In this document: positions 16,759 through 24,962 of the stretch, in pieces | Numbering within the stretch: position 1 is the stretch's first letter | Layout: every line of letters starts with the position of its first letter | Source of the DNA: Chitinophaga filiformis | Lineage (GTDB): Bacteria; Bacteroidota; Bacteroidia; Chitinophagales; Chitinophagaceae | Direction of reading: 5' to 3' | DNA: 64,000 bases | NCBI RefSeq assembly: GCF_023100805.1 | Contig: NZ_CP095855.1 | Location: 5,683,001 to 5,747,000 of the forward strand | Position numbers and translations under genes: made by a program | The notes under the pieces: generated by a model | Seen by the model: only the letters and a program-made list of their open reading frames with translations | Database searches by the model: none | What the model was told of the DNA's origin: nothing

Positions 16759-17502
16759 ATGAAGCAGTTAAGATTCTCATGTATGCTCGTTTATGCAACT
16801 GTGATAGGTTTACTGACCTCCTGTGGTGGCGGGGGCAAAGAGAAAACCAACACAGACACCACCGCAATGGACACCACTACGCCAACCGCTGAAGTGGCAC
16901 CTGTAACCAATACTGTTGTTACAACCCCCCAAAGTATGATGGTTGCAAAATTCAAGGTCAGCAGTTTCGAAAAATGGCTGCCCTCCTATGAAGGGCATGA
17001 TTCCGCACGCCTGGCCAGTAAAATACATAACTATGTAGTGGGCCGTGGCGTACAGGATCCGAACATGGTACTGGTGGCGGTAAAAGTGGAGGATATGGAC
17101 AAAGCAAAAGCATTTAGCAAAGACGCCAGCCTGAAAGAAGCCATGAAAAAGGGCGGTGTTATGGGCACCCCGACCTTTAATTATATTACCATGGTATATC
17201 AGGACACAGCACAGCTGAGTACAGACCTCCGGTCCAGTGCTATGTTTAAAGTGAAAGACTGGGATGCCTGGCAGAAAGCATTCGAAGAAGGCAAACAGGA
17301 TAGATTAGATAATGGTTTAATGGTAAGGGCCTACGGTCACGATGTAGACGATAACCACAAAGTAGTGGTGGTAGCCGCATTAACAGACAGCGCCAAGGCA
17401 CATGCCTACTGGAAATCAGATATGCTCAAAAAGAAAATGAAAGATTCAGGGGTGGAAGGTGAACCTGAACGTTTCCTGTTCCGTGTAGTAAAGCGTTACT
17501 GA
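16759..17502 (+). CDS. Lipoprotein with two repeated alpha/beta-barrel-like domains
   Basis: A 247-residue lipoprotein (lipobox LLTSC, Cys22, then a Gly run). A Thr/Pro-rich linker of about 35 residues leads to two similar domains of about 90 residues. Paired motifs are VSSFEKWLPSYEGHDSARLA / VKDWDAWQKAFEEGKQDRLD and VEDMDKAKAFSKDASLKEAMKKGGV / LTDSAKAHAYWKSDMLKKKMKDSGV. This duplication resembles dimeric alpha/beta-barrel (ABM or DUF1330-like) folds, but I cannot name a function. Monocistronic, with a terminator downstream. Confidence 0.7.
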   Translation: MKQLRFSCMLVYATVIGLLTSCGGGGKEKTNTDTTAMDTTTPTAEVAPVTNTVVTTPQSMMVAKFKVSSFEKWLPSYEGHDSARLASKIHNYVVGRGVQDPNMVLVAVKVEDMDKAKAFSKDASLKEAMKKGGVMGTPTFNYITMVYQDTAQLSTDLRSSAMFKVKDWDAWQKAFEEGKQDRLDNGLMVRAYGHDVDDNHKVVVVAALTDSAKAHAYWKSDMLKKKMKDSGVEGEPERFLFRVVKRY

Positions 17503-17590
17503 CAACAACACGCCCACATAGATCAGCAGTCGCTAACCCGGTTGCGGGGTAAGCTACCCACTGTAAGGTGTTTTGCATAATAAAACAAAA

Positions 17591-17629
17591 AATACTAAAG
17601 CCTCACTGTCAGCAGGAGGCTTTAGTATT
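17591..17629. terminator. Perfect terminator hairpin
   Basis: AATACTAAAGCCTC pairs exactly with GAGGCTTTAGTATT (14 bp, 11-nt loop). It lies 88 bp past the lipoprotein gene. Confidence 0.8.
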
Positions 17630-17746
17630 CATCTTATCCCTTTTAATGCTCCCTGTCCCTTTCTTCCGGAACAGTACTTCACGCTCACTGTTCTGATCCC
17701 GGCGGCGGTGTTATTCCCCGGCCAGCGTTCTTTTTCGGGCGAATGC

Positions 17747-17925
17747 CTACATACTCGCAAAACTCTTCACTTTCCCATCAGGTACTATCTTCGTCATCCA
17801 GGCGGCACCTATCTCGAATATACCCACAATCAGGTGCGGCAACCATACAACATCGGCGCCGCAATCAGCAGTATAGCCACGATGTAGTCAAGATACCCGT
17901 GCGCCTTTGTTCCGATAATTTTCAT
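17747..17925 (-). pseudogene. Decayed SPW-repeat membrane protein gene
   Basis: Reading the minus strand from ATG 17925 gives MKIIGTKAHGYLDYIVAILL then IAAPMLYG, the typical start of Bacteroidota SPW-repeat proteins, but it hits a stop at 17830-17832 after 31 residues. In another frame the sequence continues LPHLIVGIFEIGAAWMTK to a stop at 17747, which matches the end of the same family. The roughly 60-residue middle is missing and the join is out of frame. This is therefore an internally deleted relic. The family assignment is from memory of its motifs. Confidence 0.65.
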
Positions 17926-18129
17926 AATAATGATATTTCTCTATGCGGGAACAGAAGTTATGCCAGGAAGCCATTTAAGCGCTTCAACCAGGCTGCGGGG
18001 AAAGAAGTGTTGACAAACATACATGCTAGGTGTAATTAATGCCTTATCCGGCTGCCAATCGCATATCCACCTGCGTATTGTTCACCCATGGTATGTAATT
18101 GGCTACTATTCCATGTATTCTGATGTTTT

Positions 18130-19140
18130 ATGAGCAAATTTCCACTCCTCTTTCTGCTGGCATGCATCTGCACGCTGGCCAGCTGTAATACCTGGAAGCC
18201 GGGGAAATCCGGCCAGCATAAACTTGCGCAAAAGACCTTTGTAATACTGGGTGCATCAAGCGGTTTTGGACGCGGTGTTGCAGAGCAGTTGGGAAGGTAT
18301 AGGGCACGTGTTGTTATTGCTGCAAGACGAACAGATCTGCTACATGAAATAGCGGATACTATCCGGAAATATGGAGGGTCTGCCCTGGTTGTGACTTGCG
18401 ACATCTCAAAACCGGAAGATATAAAGCACCTCGCTGATACAGCTGTTAAAACATATGGCAAGATAGACGTCTGGATCAATATGGCAGGCATTGCTACCAT
18501 CGGGAAATTTTGGGACACGCCTCCCGCCGACCAGGTGAGGGTTATTGACGTTAATCTCAATGGCTTTGTTAACGCGAGCTATGCAGCTATAGACATCTTC
18601 CGCAAACAGGGTTATGGCACGCTGATCAACATGGGCTCTGTCGACAGCGAGGTGCCATTAGCCTACCAGGCCGCCTACGCAGCGTCAAAGGCGGGGGTGA
18701 GAAGCCTAAGCCTCGCACTCAGCCAGGAGCTGCGTATTGCAGGATATACACGCATAAAAGTAGTCACTATCGAGCCCTGGGCAGCCGATACTCCTTTCTG
18801 GCGACATTCGGCCAACTATACCGGCGGCACTCCCTCGATGGCATTACTGGACCCACCACAAAAGATCGTGAACGCAGTACTCCGTAAGTCGCTTCGTCCC
18901 CGCCGGGAAGTGCCCGTGGGCTGGAAAGCACACAGCATATCAATGTTACATCGCCATTTCCCCAGGCTTACAGAGCGGATCTCTGCCAACGTGGCCCACC
19001 ACTACCAGATAAAGGCCGGCCCGCCGGTACCGGATACTGTAGGTGCTATTTATCACCCGATGCCAACGGGAAGAGGTATTGATGACGGTGTACGGGCAAG
19101 GGAAAAGAAGGAGAAAAGACAACGGAAGGGGCAAAAGTAA
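18130..19140 (+). CDS. SDR-family oxidoreductase with a lipoprotein signal
   Basis: A 336-residue short-chain dehydrogenase with GASSGFG at residues 41-47 (nucleotide-binding loop), NMAG at 117-120, Ser170 and Tyr183-AAS-Lys187, so the active site is complete. Oddly, it begins with a clear lipoprotein signal: a hydrophobic stretch followed by LASC (Cys19). Most SDRs are cytosolic and need NAD(P)H. Either this enzyme is membrane-anchored outside the cytoplasm or a later start (for example GTG 18241) is used. The C-terminus is unusually basic (REKKEKRQRKGQK). Confidence 0.85.
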   Translation: MSKFPLLFLLACICTLASCNTWKPGKSGQHKLAQKTFVILGASSGFGRGVAEQLGRYRARVVIAARRTDLLHEIADTIRKYGGSALVVTCDISKPEDIKHLADTAVKTYGKIDVWINMAGIATIGKFWDTPPADQVRVIDVNLNGFVNASYAAIDIFRKQGYGTLINMGSVDSEVPLAYQAAYAASKAGVRSLSLALSQELRIAGYTRIKVVTIEPWAADTPFWRHSANYTGGTPSMALLDPPQKIVNAVLRKSLRPRREVPVGWKAHSISMLHRHFPRLTERISANVAHHYQIKAGPPVPDTVGAIYHPMPTGRGIDDGVRAREKKEKRQRKGQK

Positions 19141-19467
19141 ATGTATTCTTCTGGTATAGGGTTATTACTGATGGTATGAGAAAAGTGTCTTCGTTGTTAT
19201 CGCATAATACTGAATAAGAAAGGGGCTGTATATAGCCCTTTTTTATTCGGATACCTGATTGAGATTGTCAGGCATATAGGCGATTTCCTGCGCCTGCTTT
19301 TATTTTTGGGTCTTCCTTTTCTATATTTCAGCTTGTACAGGTCATTAAATCATTCACCATTACCGCCGTAGCCAGCACCTTATCGCCACCACTATGAAAG
19401 TACAGGACAGTTAAAAACGGCCATTCTTTATATTTAGCCCTCAGATTATTAACCAAAATTTCGCGTT
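19141..19467. other. Intergenic region upstream of the rhamnosidase
   Basis: Holds the terminator at 19220-19245. The remaining ~220 bp up to the GH78 start show no gene or clear promoter motif. Confidence 0.4.
19220..19245 (+). terminator. Rho-independent terminator
   Basis: AAGGGGCT pairs with AGCCCTTT (8 bp with one G-T pair) around a 6-nt loop and runs into TTTTTATT. It ends the SDR lipoprotein transcript. Confidence 0.75.
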
Positions 19468-22197
19468 ATGCAAAAACTGGTGCTTTTGTGCCTTATCTTC
19501 TTTAACTTTTTTGCCGGCGCCCTGGGCCAAACCCAGGTAAACAGCCTGCTCTGCGAAAACCGCATTAATCCGACCGGTATCGACGTATCTCAGCCCCTGC
19601 TTAGCTGGCAGTTATCGGGTAACCGGAGGAATATCCACCAGTCAGCATACGAACTACGTGTCGGTACCTCCTCAAAATCGCTCAGCCAGGGTAAAGGACT
19701 GGTATGGAACAGCGGTAAGGTAAGCGCCGATCAATCCGTTCACGTACCATACGGAGGCAATCCTCTTTCTTCCGGTAAAAAGTATTACTGGCAGGTCAGG
19801 GTATGGGACGATAAGGGACAGGCTTCGGGATGGAGCCCCGTAGCGGAATGGCAAATGGGATTGCTGCAGCCGGGCGACTGGAAAGCCAGCTGGATAGAAC
19901 CGGGGTTCATACAGGATAGCGTTTCACGTCCCAGTCCCCTGTTCCGTAAAACATTCCAGGCCTCCAAAAAAATACAGTCTGCCACAGCCTATATCACCGC
20001 CCGGGGTATGTATGAGGCGCGTATTAATGGTCAGCGCGTTGGAGATGCCCTTCTCACTCCCGGCTGGACCAGCTACCGGACAAGGTTACAATACCAGCAG
20101 TATGACGTAAGCAACCTGCTTCGCCAGGGCGCCAACGCAATTGGCGTAACATTGGGCGTTGGCTGGTACAGCGGTCACCTGGTATGGGAAAACAGTAAGA
20201 ATCACTATGGCGCCAGAACAGCACTGCTGTTCCAGTTAAACATCCAATATACTGATGGTACGGAAGAAGTGATCAGCTCCGACAACAGCTGGAAATCGTC
20301 CACCGGCAGTATCCTCTATTCTGAGATCTACCATGGAGAGACCATCGATGCCAGGAAGGAAAAGGAAGGCTGGTCTGATCCCGGTTATGACGACCATACC
20401 TGGTCAGGGGTTCAGCTAAGCGGCGATAATAATAAAAGTAACCTGATCGCTACCATAAATGAACCGGTAAAAAGGCATGAGCCATTCAAACCGATAAAGA
20501 TATTTACTACCCCGGCCGGCGAGAAAGTGATGGACTTCGGACAGAACCTGGTGGGATGGGTACAGGTAAGGATCAGGGGTAATGCGGGCGACAGCATCGT
20601 GCTTCAACATGCAGAAGTGCTGGATAAGAACGGGAACTTCTACACTGAAAACCTCCGTCTGGCCAGGCAAAAAAACACTTACATCTTCAAAGGGAACGGT
20701 ACCGAGCTTTTTGAGCCCCACTTCACGTTCCAGGGTTTCCGTTATGTTAAGGTAACAGGCTTTAACGGTGAAATAAGCCCGGACAATTTTACCGCTTACG
20801 CGCTCTATTCCGATATGCCTGCCACCGGCGAATTCAGTTGCTCCAATCAGCTGATCAACCAGTTGCAGCACAATATTCAATGGGGCCAGCGCGGGAACTT
20901 CCTCGATGTTCCAACAGACTGCCCGCAACGTGACGAACGACTTGGCTGGACCGCCGATGCCCAGGCCTTCTCCCGGACAGCAGCATACAATCGCCAGGTG
21001 AATAATTTCTTCGCCAAATGGCTGAAAGATGTAGCGGCCGACCAGCGTGCCGACGGCAGCGTTCCTTTCGTTGTTCCGAATGTACTGGGACCATCCGACA
21101 TGGGCTCCGCCGGCTGGGCCGACGCGGCTACTATCGTTCCCTGGAATATGTACCTGGCCTACGCCGACAGGCGATTGCTGGAACAGCAATATCCCAGCAT
21201 GAAAGCATGGGTGGAATATATTCGTGGTAAAAGTCAGCAGGACCTCTGGAATTCCGGCTTCCACTTCGGCGACTGGCTGTTCTATCATCCCGATGATGAC
21301 CTGGACGGACGCGCTGCCGTTACTGATAAATATCTTATTACACAATGCTACTATGCCCATTCCACACAGTTGCTCATCAATGCAGCACAGGTATTGGGTA
21401 AAACGGCTGATGTGGCCGAATATACTGCCCTGCTGCAACGTATCAAGGCGGCGTTCATGAAGGAATACGTTACCCCCAGCGGACGCCTGGTATCCAGCAC
21501 CCAGACAGCTTACGTGCTGGCATTGAACTTTGATATGTTACCGGAAGATCTGCGGGAGCAGGCTGCCCTCCGCCTGGTAGAAAATGTCAAAAGCTATAAT
21601 AACCACCTTACAACAGGCTTCCTGGGCACGCCCTATTTATGCCATGTTTTAAGCCGTTTCGGGCATCTGGATGTAGCCTATACCCTGCTACTGCAAGAGA
21701 GTTATCCTTCCTGGTTATACCCCGTTAAAATGGGCGCTACAACCATCTGGGAAAGATGGGATGGACAAAAGCCGGATCACACCTTTGAAAATGCCAGTAT
21801 GAACTCGTTCAATCACTATGCTTATGGCGCTATCGGCGACTGGATGTACAGGGTGATCACCGGCATTGATACAAAAGAAGATGCACCAGGCTACCGCCAG
21901 ATCATTATCCGCCCACGTCCCGGTGGCTCGCTTACGCAGGCAAGCGGTACCCTGCAGACTTATTATGGACAGATTAAATCGTCCTGGCAGTTGCAGAACG
22001 GACAGTTTATACTCGATGTGGAGGTACCGGCAAATACAACTGCGACTGTTTATGTGCCGGTAAAAAATGGTGGTACCGTAATGGAGAACGGGAAAGCTGT
22101 CAGCGAACTGAAAGATATAAAACTCCTGAATAATGATAAAGACCAGGCCTTGTTTGAAATAGGGTCAGGTAAATACCATTTTACAACGGCGCTGTAA
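19468..22197 (+). CDS. Alpha-L-rhamnosidase, GH78
   Basis: A 909-residue secreted enzyme (signal peptide ends ALGQ) that releases L-rhamnose from pectic or other glycans by inversion. The order is the usual GH78 one: an N-terminal Ig-like domain, beta-sandwich domains carrying WIEPG and TARGMYEARINGQRVGD, an (alpha/alpha)6 barrel opening with DVPTDCPQRDERLGWTADAQ near residue 480, and a C-terminal beta-sandwich. Length is normal and no defect is seen. It is monocistronic with a very strong terminator. With the PL9 lyase it suggests pectin use, although the two genes are 11 kb apart. Confidence 0.95.
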   Translation: MQKLVLLCLIFFNFFAGALGQTQVNSLLCENRINPTGIDVSQPLLSWQLSGNRRNIHQSAYELRVGTSSKSLSQGKGLVWNSGKVSADQSVHVPYGGNPLSSGKKYYWQVRVWDDKGQASGWSPVAEWQMGLLQPGDWKASWIEPGFIQDSVSRPSPLFRKTFQASKKIQSATAYITARGMYEARINGQRVGDALLTPGWTSYRTRLQYQQYDVSNLLRQGANAIGVTLGVGWYSGHLVWENSKNHYGARTALLFQLNIQYTDGTEEVISSDNSWKSSTGSILYSEIYHGETIDARKEKEGWSDPGYDDHTWSGVQLSGDNNKSNLIATINEPVKRHEPFKPIKIFTTPAGEKVMDFGQNLVGWVQVRIRGNAGDSIVLQHAEVLDKNGNFYTENLRLARQKNTYIFKGNGTELFEPHFTFQGFRYVKVTGFNGEISPDNFTAYALYSDMPATGEFSCSNQLINQLQHNIQWGQRGNFLDVPTDCPQRDERLGWTADAQAFSRTAAYNRQVNNFFAKWLKDVAADQRADGSVPFVVPNVLGPSDMGSAGWADAATIVPWNMYLAYADRRLLEQQYPSMKAWVEYIRGKSQQDLWNSGFHFGDWLFYHPDDDLDGRAAVTDKYLITQCYYAHSTQLLINAAQVLGKTADVAEYTALLQRIKAAFMKEYVTPSGRLVSSTQTAYVLALNFDMLPEDLREQAALRLVENVKSYNNHLTTGFLGTPYLCHVLSRFGHLDVAYTLLLQESYPSWLYPVKMGATTIWERWDGQKPDHTFENASMNSFNHYAYGAIGDWMYRVITGIDTKEDAPGYRQIIIRPRPGGSLTQASGTLQTYYGQIKSSWQLQNGQFILDVEVPANTTATVYVPVKNGGTVMENGKAVSELKDIKLLNNDKDQALFEIGSGKYHFTTAL

Positions 22198-22210
22198 GCC
22201 GGTATTAAAA

Positions 22211-22253
22211 ACAAGTGGCCCCGCAATTGTCGTACAATTGCGGGGCCACTTGT
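22211..22253 (+). terminator. Strong Rho-independent terminator
   Basis: A perfect 20-bp GC-rich stem (22211-22230 with 22234-22253) and a 3-nt loop, followed by TTTTTC. It ends the GH78 transcript. Confidence 0.92.
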
Positions 22254-22259
22254 TTTTCA

Positions 22260-22440
22260 ATCCTTGTTGCATTCCTGATACCAGGAATTTCAGCTTTCAT
22301 CGCTGCCGCCATTGCCGGCGGAACAACGGCTGCTTCAATATCAGTTACCCTGGCTGTAAGCCGGTACCCGCATGCTTATTGAACCGGTCATAACTCAGCT
22401 CGTCCTGTACCCATAAAAAAATAAGCAGGCTGCAGGATGG
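22260..22440 (-). pseudogene. Fragment of a MacB/FtsX-type ABC transporter permease
   Basis: On the minus strand CSLLIFLWVQDELSYDRFNK matches the conserved N-terminal region of Bacteroidota FtsX-like permeases. The frame then breaks: the expected next block (IYR-type) continues one frame over as YRLTARVTDIEAAVVPPAM and AAAMKAEIPGIRNATR, again family-like. About 60 codons survive with a small deletion and frameshift. Both the upstream signal region and all downstream domains are gone, so this is a relic between the GH78 terminator and the next SDR gene. Confidence 0.65.
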
Positions 22441-22485
22441 CACACAGGCCTTACCGATTGGCGCAGGTTTTGATTTCCTATACAT

Positions 22486-23478
22486 ATGGAAAATAATATC
22501 ACAGGCAAAGTCATCGTAATAACAGGCGCCTCCAGCGGCGCGGGCCGTGCTATTGCCCTTCATCTCGCACAGGATGGTGCATTTCTTGTACTGGCATCGA
22601 GGAACGAGACTGTGCTGGAAGAACTTGCCACAGAATGCAGGGACTTAGGTACAAAGGCGCTGGTTGTACCCACAGACGTCACCGACCATTCATCTGTCTG
22701 GCAGCTGGCACGCACTGCCTACGACTGGAAAGGCAGGATCGATGTATGGGTCAACAATGCAGGCGTGCTTGCTGCCGGCACTTTTGAGAAAATGCCCTGG
22801 GAAAACCACCAGCGGGTGATCGCTACCAACCTGCTCGGTTATATGAGCGGCGCACATGCCGTACTTCCCTACTTCAAATACCAGCAAAGAGGCATTCTCA
22901 TCAACAATATCTCTATTGGCGGTTTCCTGCCAGTTCCATTTGGTGGCGCCTATAGTGCCAGTAAATTCGCTTTAAGGGGCTTTTTTGAAGCATTAAAGGC
23001 CGAGTTGACCGACTGGCCCCATATTCATGTAGTTGACCTGTTTTCCGCCTTTCTGGACACACCAGGCATACACCACGCCAGCAACTATACTGGTAAGGTG
23101 TTAAAGTCTGCGCCCCCGGTATACGACCCGATGATAATAGCCCAGGCTGCCAAAGCGGCTATCCTGCATCCGAAATCTACGAAGTACCCGGGAGCGGCCT
23201 CCCTGTTATTCAAACTCGGCCATGCCATTGCCCCGGAACTGACGGTGAAGCTGGCCGGCCGGCTCATGAAGATGTACCTCAGAAAGGCGGAAAGCGCCTC
23301 TTCTACTGACGGTAACCTCTTCAATACGGTAAATTTCGCTATGAGTACGAATGGCAACACAAAGCCACGTATTAAACCCGGTACCAAACGCCTGTTAAAA
23401 GCATGGGCGCTGCTCGCCGGAGCCGGGTTTGCCGTATATTTGATAGCAGGAAGAAAAAATAAACGACATGCCAGATAA
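22486..23478 (+). CDS. SDR-family oxidoreductase with a C-terminal membrane anchor
   Basis: A 330-residue short-chain dehydrogenase: TGASSGAG at residues 13-20, NNAG at 90-93, Ser143 and Tyr156-SAS-Lys160 are all present. After the catalytic domain a linker leads to a hydrophobic segment (ALLAGAGFAVYLIAG) and a basic tail, which suggests a tail-anchored cytosolic enzyme. Substrate unknown. Its stop overlaps the start of the SRPBCC gene by 11 bp, so the two are probably translationally coupled. Confidence 0.9.
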   Translation: MENNITGKVIVITGASSGAGRAIALHLAQDGAFLVLASRNETVLEELATECRDLGTKALVVPTDVTDHSSVWQLARTAYDWKGRIDVWVNNAGVLAAGTFEKMPWENHQRVIATNLLGYMSGAHAVLPYFKYQQRGILINNISIGGFLPVPFGGAYSASKFALRGFFEALKAELTDWPHIHVVDLFSAFLDTPGIHHASNYTGKVLKSAPPVYDPMIIAQAAKAAILHPKSTKYPGAASLLFKLGHAIAPELTVKLAGRLMKMYLRKAESASSTDGNLFNTVNFAMSTNGNTKPRIKPGTKRLLKAWALLAGAGFAVYLIAGRKNKRHAR

Positions 23479-23914
23479 ATACCCCGTACATGCAGTTATA
23501 ACCGGTATCTTCTCAGCAACACCGGACGAGGCTTTCAGCGCATTTCTCGATACCCGGCAGATCGGGCAGTTTATGTTCGGCCCCTGCGTCAGGGACGAAG
23601 AGATCGTTAGTCTTATCAACGAGCCTGTTGTCGGAGGTAAATTCACCTATTCGGTACGCAGGCAGGGCAACCAATTTGACCATATCGGTGAATTCCTTGC
23701 CATAGACAGGCCACGTCATATGGCATTCACCTGGTCAGTGAAACAAGACCCCGGCGGCAAACAGTCGAGGGTACTGATCGACATTGCCCCGATCCTGGAG
23801 GGATGCGAGTTGACATTAACACATCAGATGCCTCCCGGATCGGAGGATTTTATCGAGCAATCCAAACAGGCATGGGGTAAAATGCTGGATGTATTGACTG
23901 AAGTACTGGCTTAA
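23468..23914 (+). CDS. SRPBCC/AHSA1-like protein
   Basis: A 148-residue protein of the START-like/AHSA1 superfamily, a helix-grip fold with a hydrophobic ligand pocket. The pattern ATPDEAFSAFLDTRQIGQFMF near the start, GGKFTYSVRRQGN then FLAIDRPRHMAFTW in the middle, and WGKMLDVL at the end is characteristic. Bacterial members are often linked to stress or to small-molecule turnover. It overlaps the upstream SDR gene by 11 bp, which suggests a shared substrate or condition (inference). Confidence 0.85.
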   Translation: MPDKYPVHAVITGIFSATPDEAFSAFLDTRQIGQFMFGPCVRDEEIVSLINEPVVGGKFTYSVRRQGNQFDHIGEFLAIDRPRHMAFTWSVKQDPGGKQSRVLIDIAPILEGCELTLTHQMPPGSEDFIEQSKQAWGKMLDVLTEVLA

Positions 23915-24043
23915 ATCCCTTGCAGATACATCAGCGGATTTTCAACTGTGGCAATGAGTCACAGCTGTATCCATATGCCTGAAGAACCGCTTTATCTGCA
24001 CATGCTGATGAGGCATTCCCGGGCAGGCTGCCGGCGCCAGTCG

Positions 24044-24796
24044 TCAGAACGGATGATGCCGCATACCTCCATCCACTACTGCTACCGACCCCGTTACATA
24101 CTTTGCCCTGGGCGATACAAGAAATACCGCCATATTCGCCAGATCCTCCGGCTCACCAAAATCACCCAGTGGAATCTCCCTGCTTGCAAACTCCCTCCTT
24201 TCGCCGCCTGGAAAAAAACGACGGATATTGTTTGTATCGATAAGTCCCGGCTGCAGACAATTGATCCTGATACCATACTTACCCAACTGCCCCGCAAGCT
24301 GCTTGGACCATACCACTACAGCCGCTTTTGCAACAGCCGAACCATTCACCGAGCGTAATTCGTAGGTACTGATCACATTCAGGATGGCCCCCTGCCTGCG
24401 TGCCATAAAATGAGGCAAAAACTGTTGTGTCAGTTGCCGGTGACGGTCGAAATCCAACGTCATCGCAGCTTCCCAATCCTCCTCTGCCCCCACTACTTCC
24501 ATTGGTGCGCTACGCCCGGTGTTATTGACAAGAATGTCTATATGACCCAGTGCCGACAGCGCCGCTGTGGCAATGTTTTGCGGGGCATCCGCTGCCACAA
24601 AATCCTGCACGAAAATGACAGGCTCCGCTCCTCCCGCAGCTACTATTTCATCTCTTAAACTGCCCAGCAGGTCTTCATTCCTTGCGGTGGCAAAAACCTT
24701 CACGCCCTCTATGGCCAATTCCTTTGCTATGGCGCGCCCAATGCCCTGGCTTGCGCCGCTTACTACCGCTGTTTTCCCATTTAAATACAAGTCCAT
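24044..24796 (-). CDS. SDR-family protein lacking the catalytic tyrosine
   Basis: A 250-residue classical SDR fold: SGASQGIG at residues 13-20 (cofactor loop), NNTG at 91-94 and Ser143. Where the active-site Tyr-x-x-x-Lys belongs it reads Ser153-AVA-Lys157, so the proton-donating tyrosine is missing. A normal C-terminal PGLIDT and GSVAVVDGG close the fold. It is either inactive or uses another residue. It is divergent from the NmrA-like gene; the 166-bp spacer holds promoters for both. Confidence 0.88.
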   Translation of the reverse strand: MDLYLNGKTAVVSGASQGIGRAIAKELAIEGVKVFATARNEDLLGSLRDEIVAAGGAEPVIFVQDFVAADAPQNIATAALSALGHIDILVNNTGRSAPMEVVGAEEDWEAAMTLDFDRHRQLTQQFLPHFMARRQGAILNVISTYELRSVNGSAVAKAAVVVWSKQLAGQLGKYGIRINCLQPGLIDTNNIRRFFPGGERREFASREIPLGDFGEPEDLANMAVFLVSPRAKYVTGSVAVVDGGMRHHPF

Positions 24797-24935
24797 ATCG
24801 AAAAATTTCGATCAAATATATTCAGTATTATCTGATTGCCGGATACCTACAAATTTGTTAGTACTACAGGATAAGTACCCCTGTTTTGACTACAACAATA
24901 TTAGATCTGGCTACGTCTGTTCTTTCACTACCACT

Positions 24936-24943
24936 GACCTTTG
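24936..24943 (+). promoter_or_regulatory. Promoter -7 element of the NmrA-like gene
   Basis: GACCTTTG is a one-mismatch match to TAnnTTTG, 19 nt before ATG 24963. It supports this start over the open frame that begins at 24567 inside the opposite-strand SDR gene. Confidence 0.45.
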
Positions 24944-24962
24944 TAACATAAAAATCAGCACT

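Noticed and set aside
20416..21438. A 340-codon frame antisense to the GH78 gene
   Set aside because: Same reason: it shadows a clearly conserved enzyme on the other strand.
24567..24962. N-terminal extension of the NmrA-like gene
   Set aside because: It lies inside the opposite-strand SDR gene and before the promoter; the Rossmann start at 24963 is typical.
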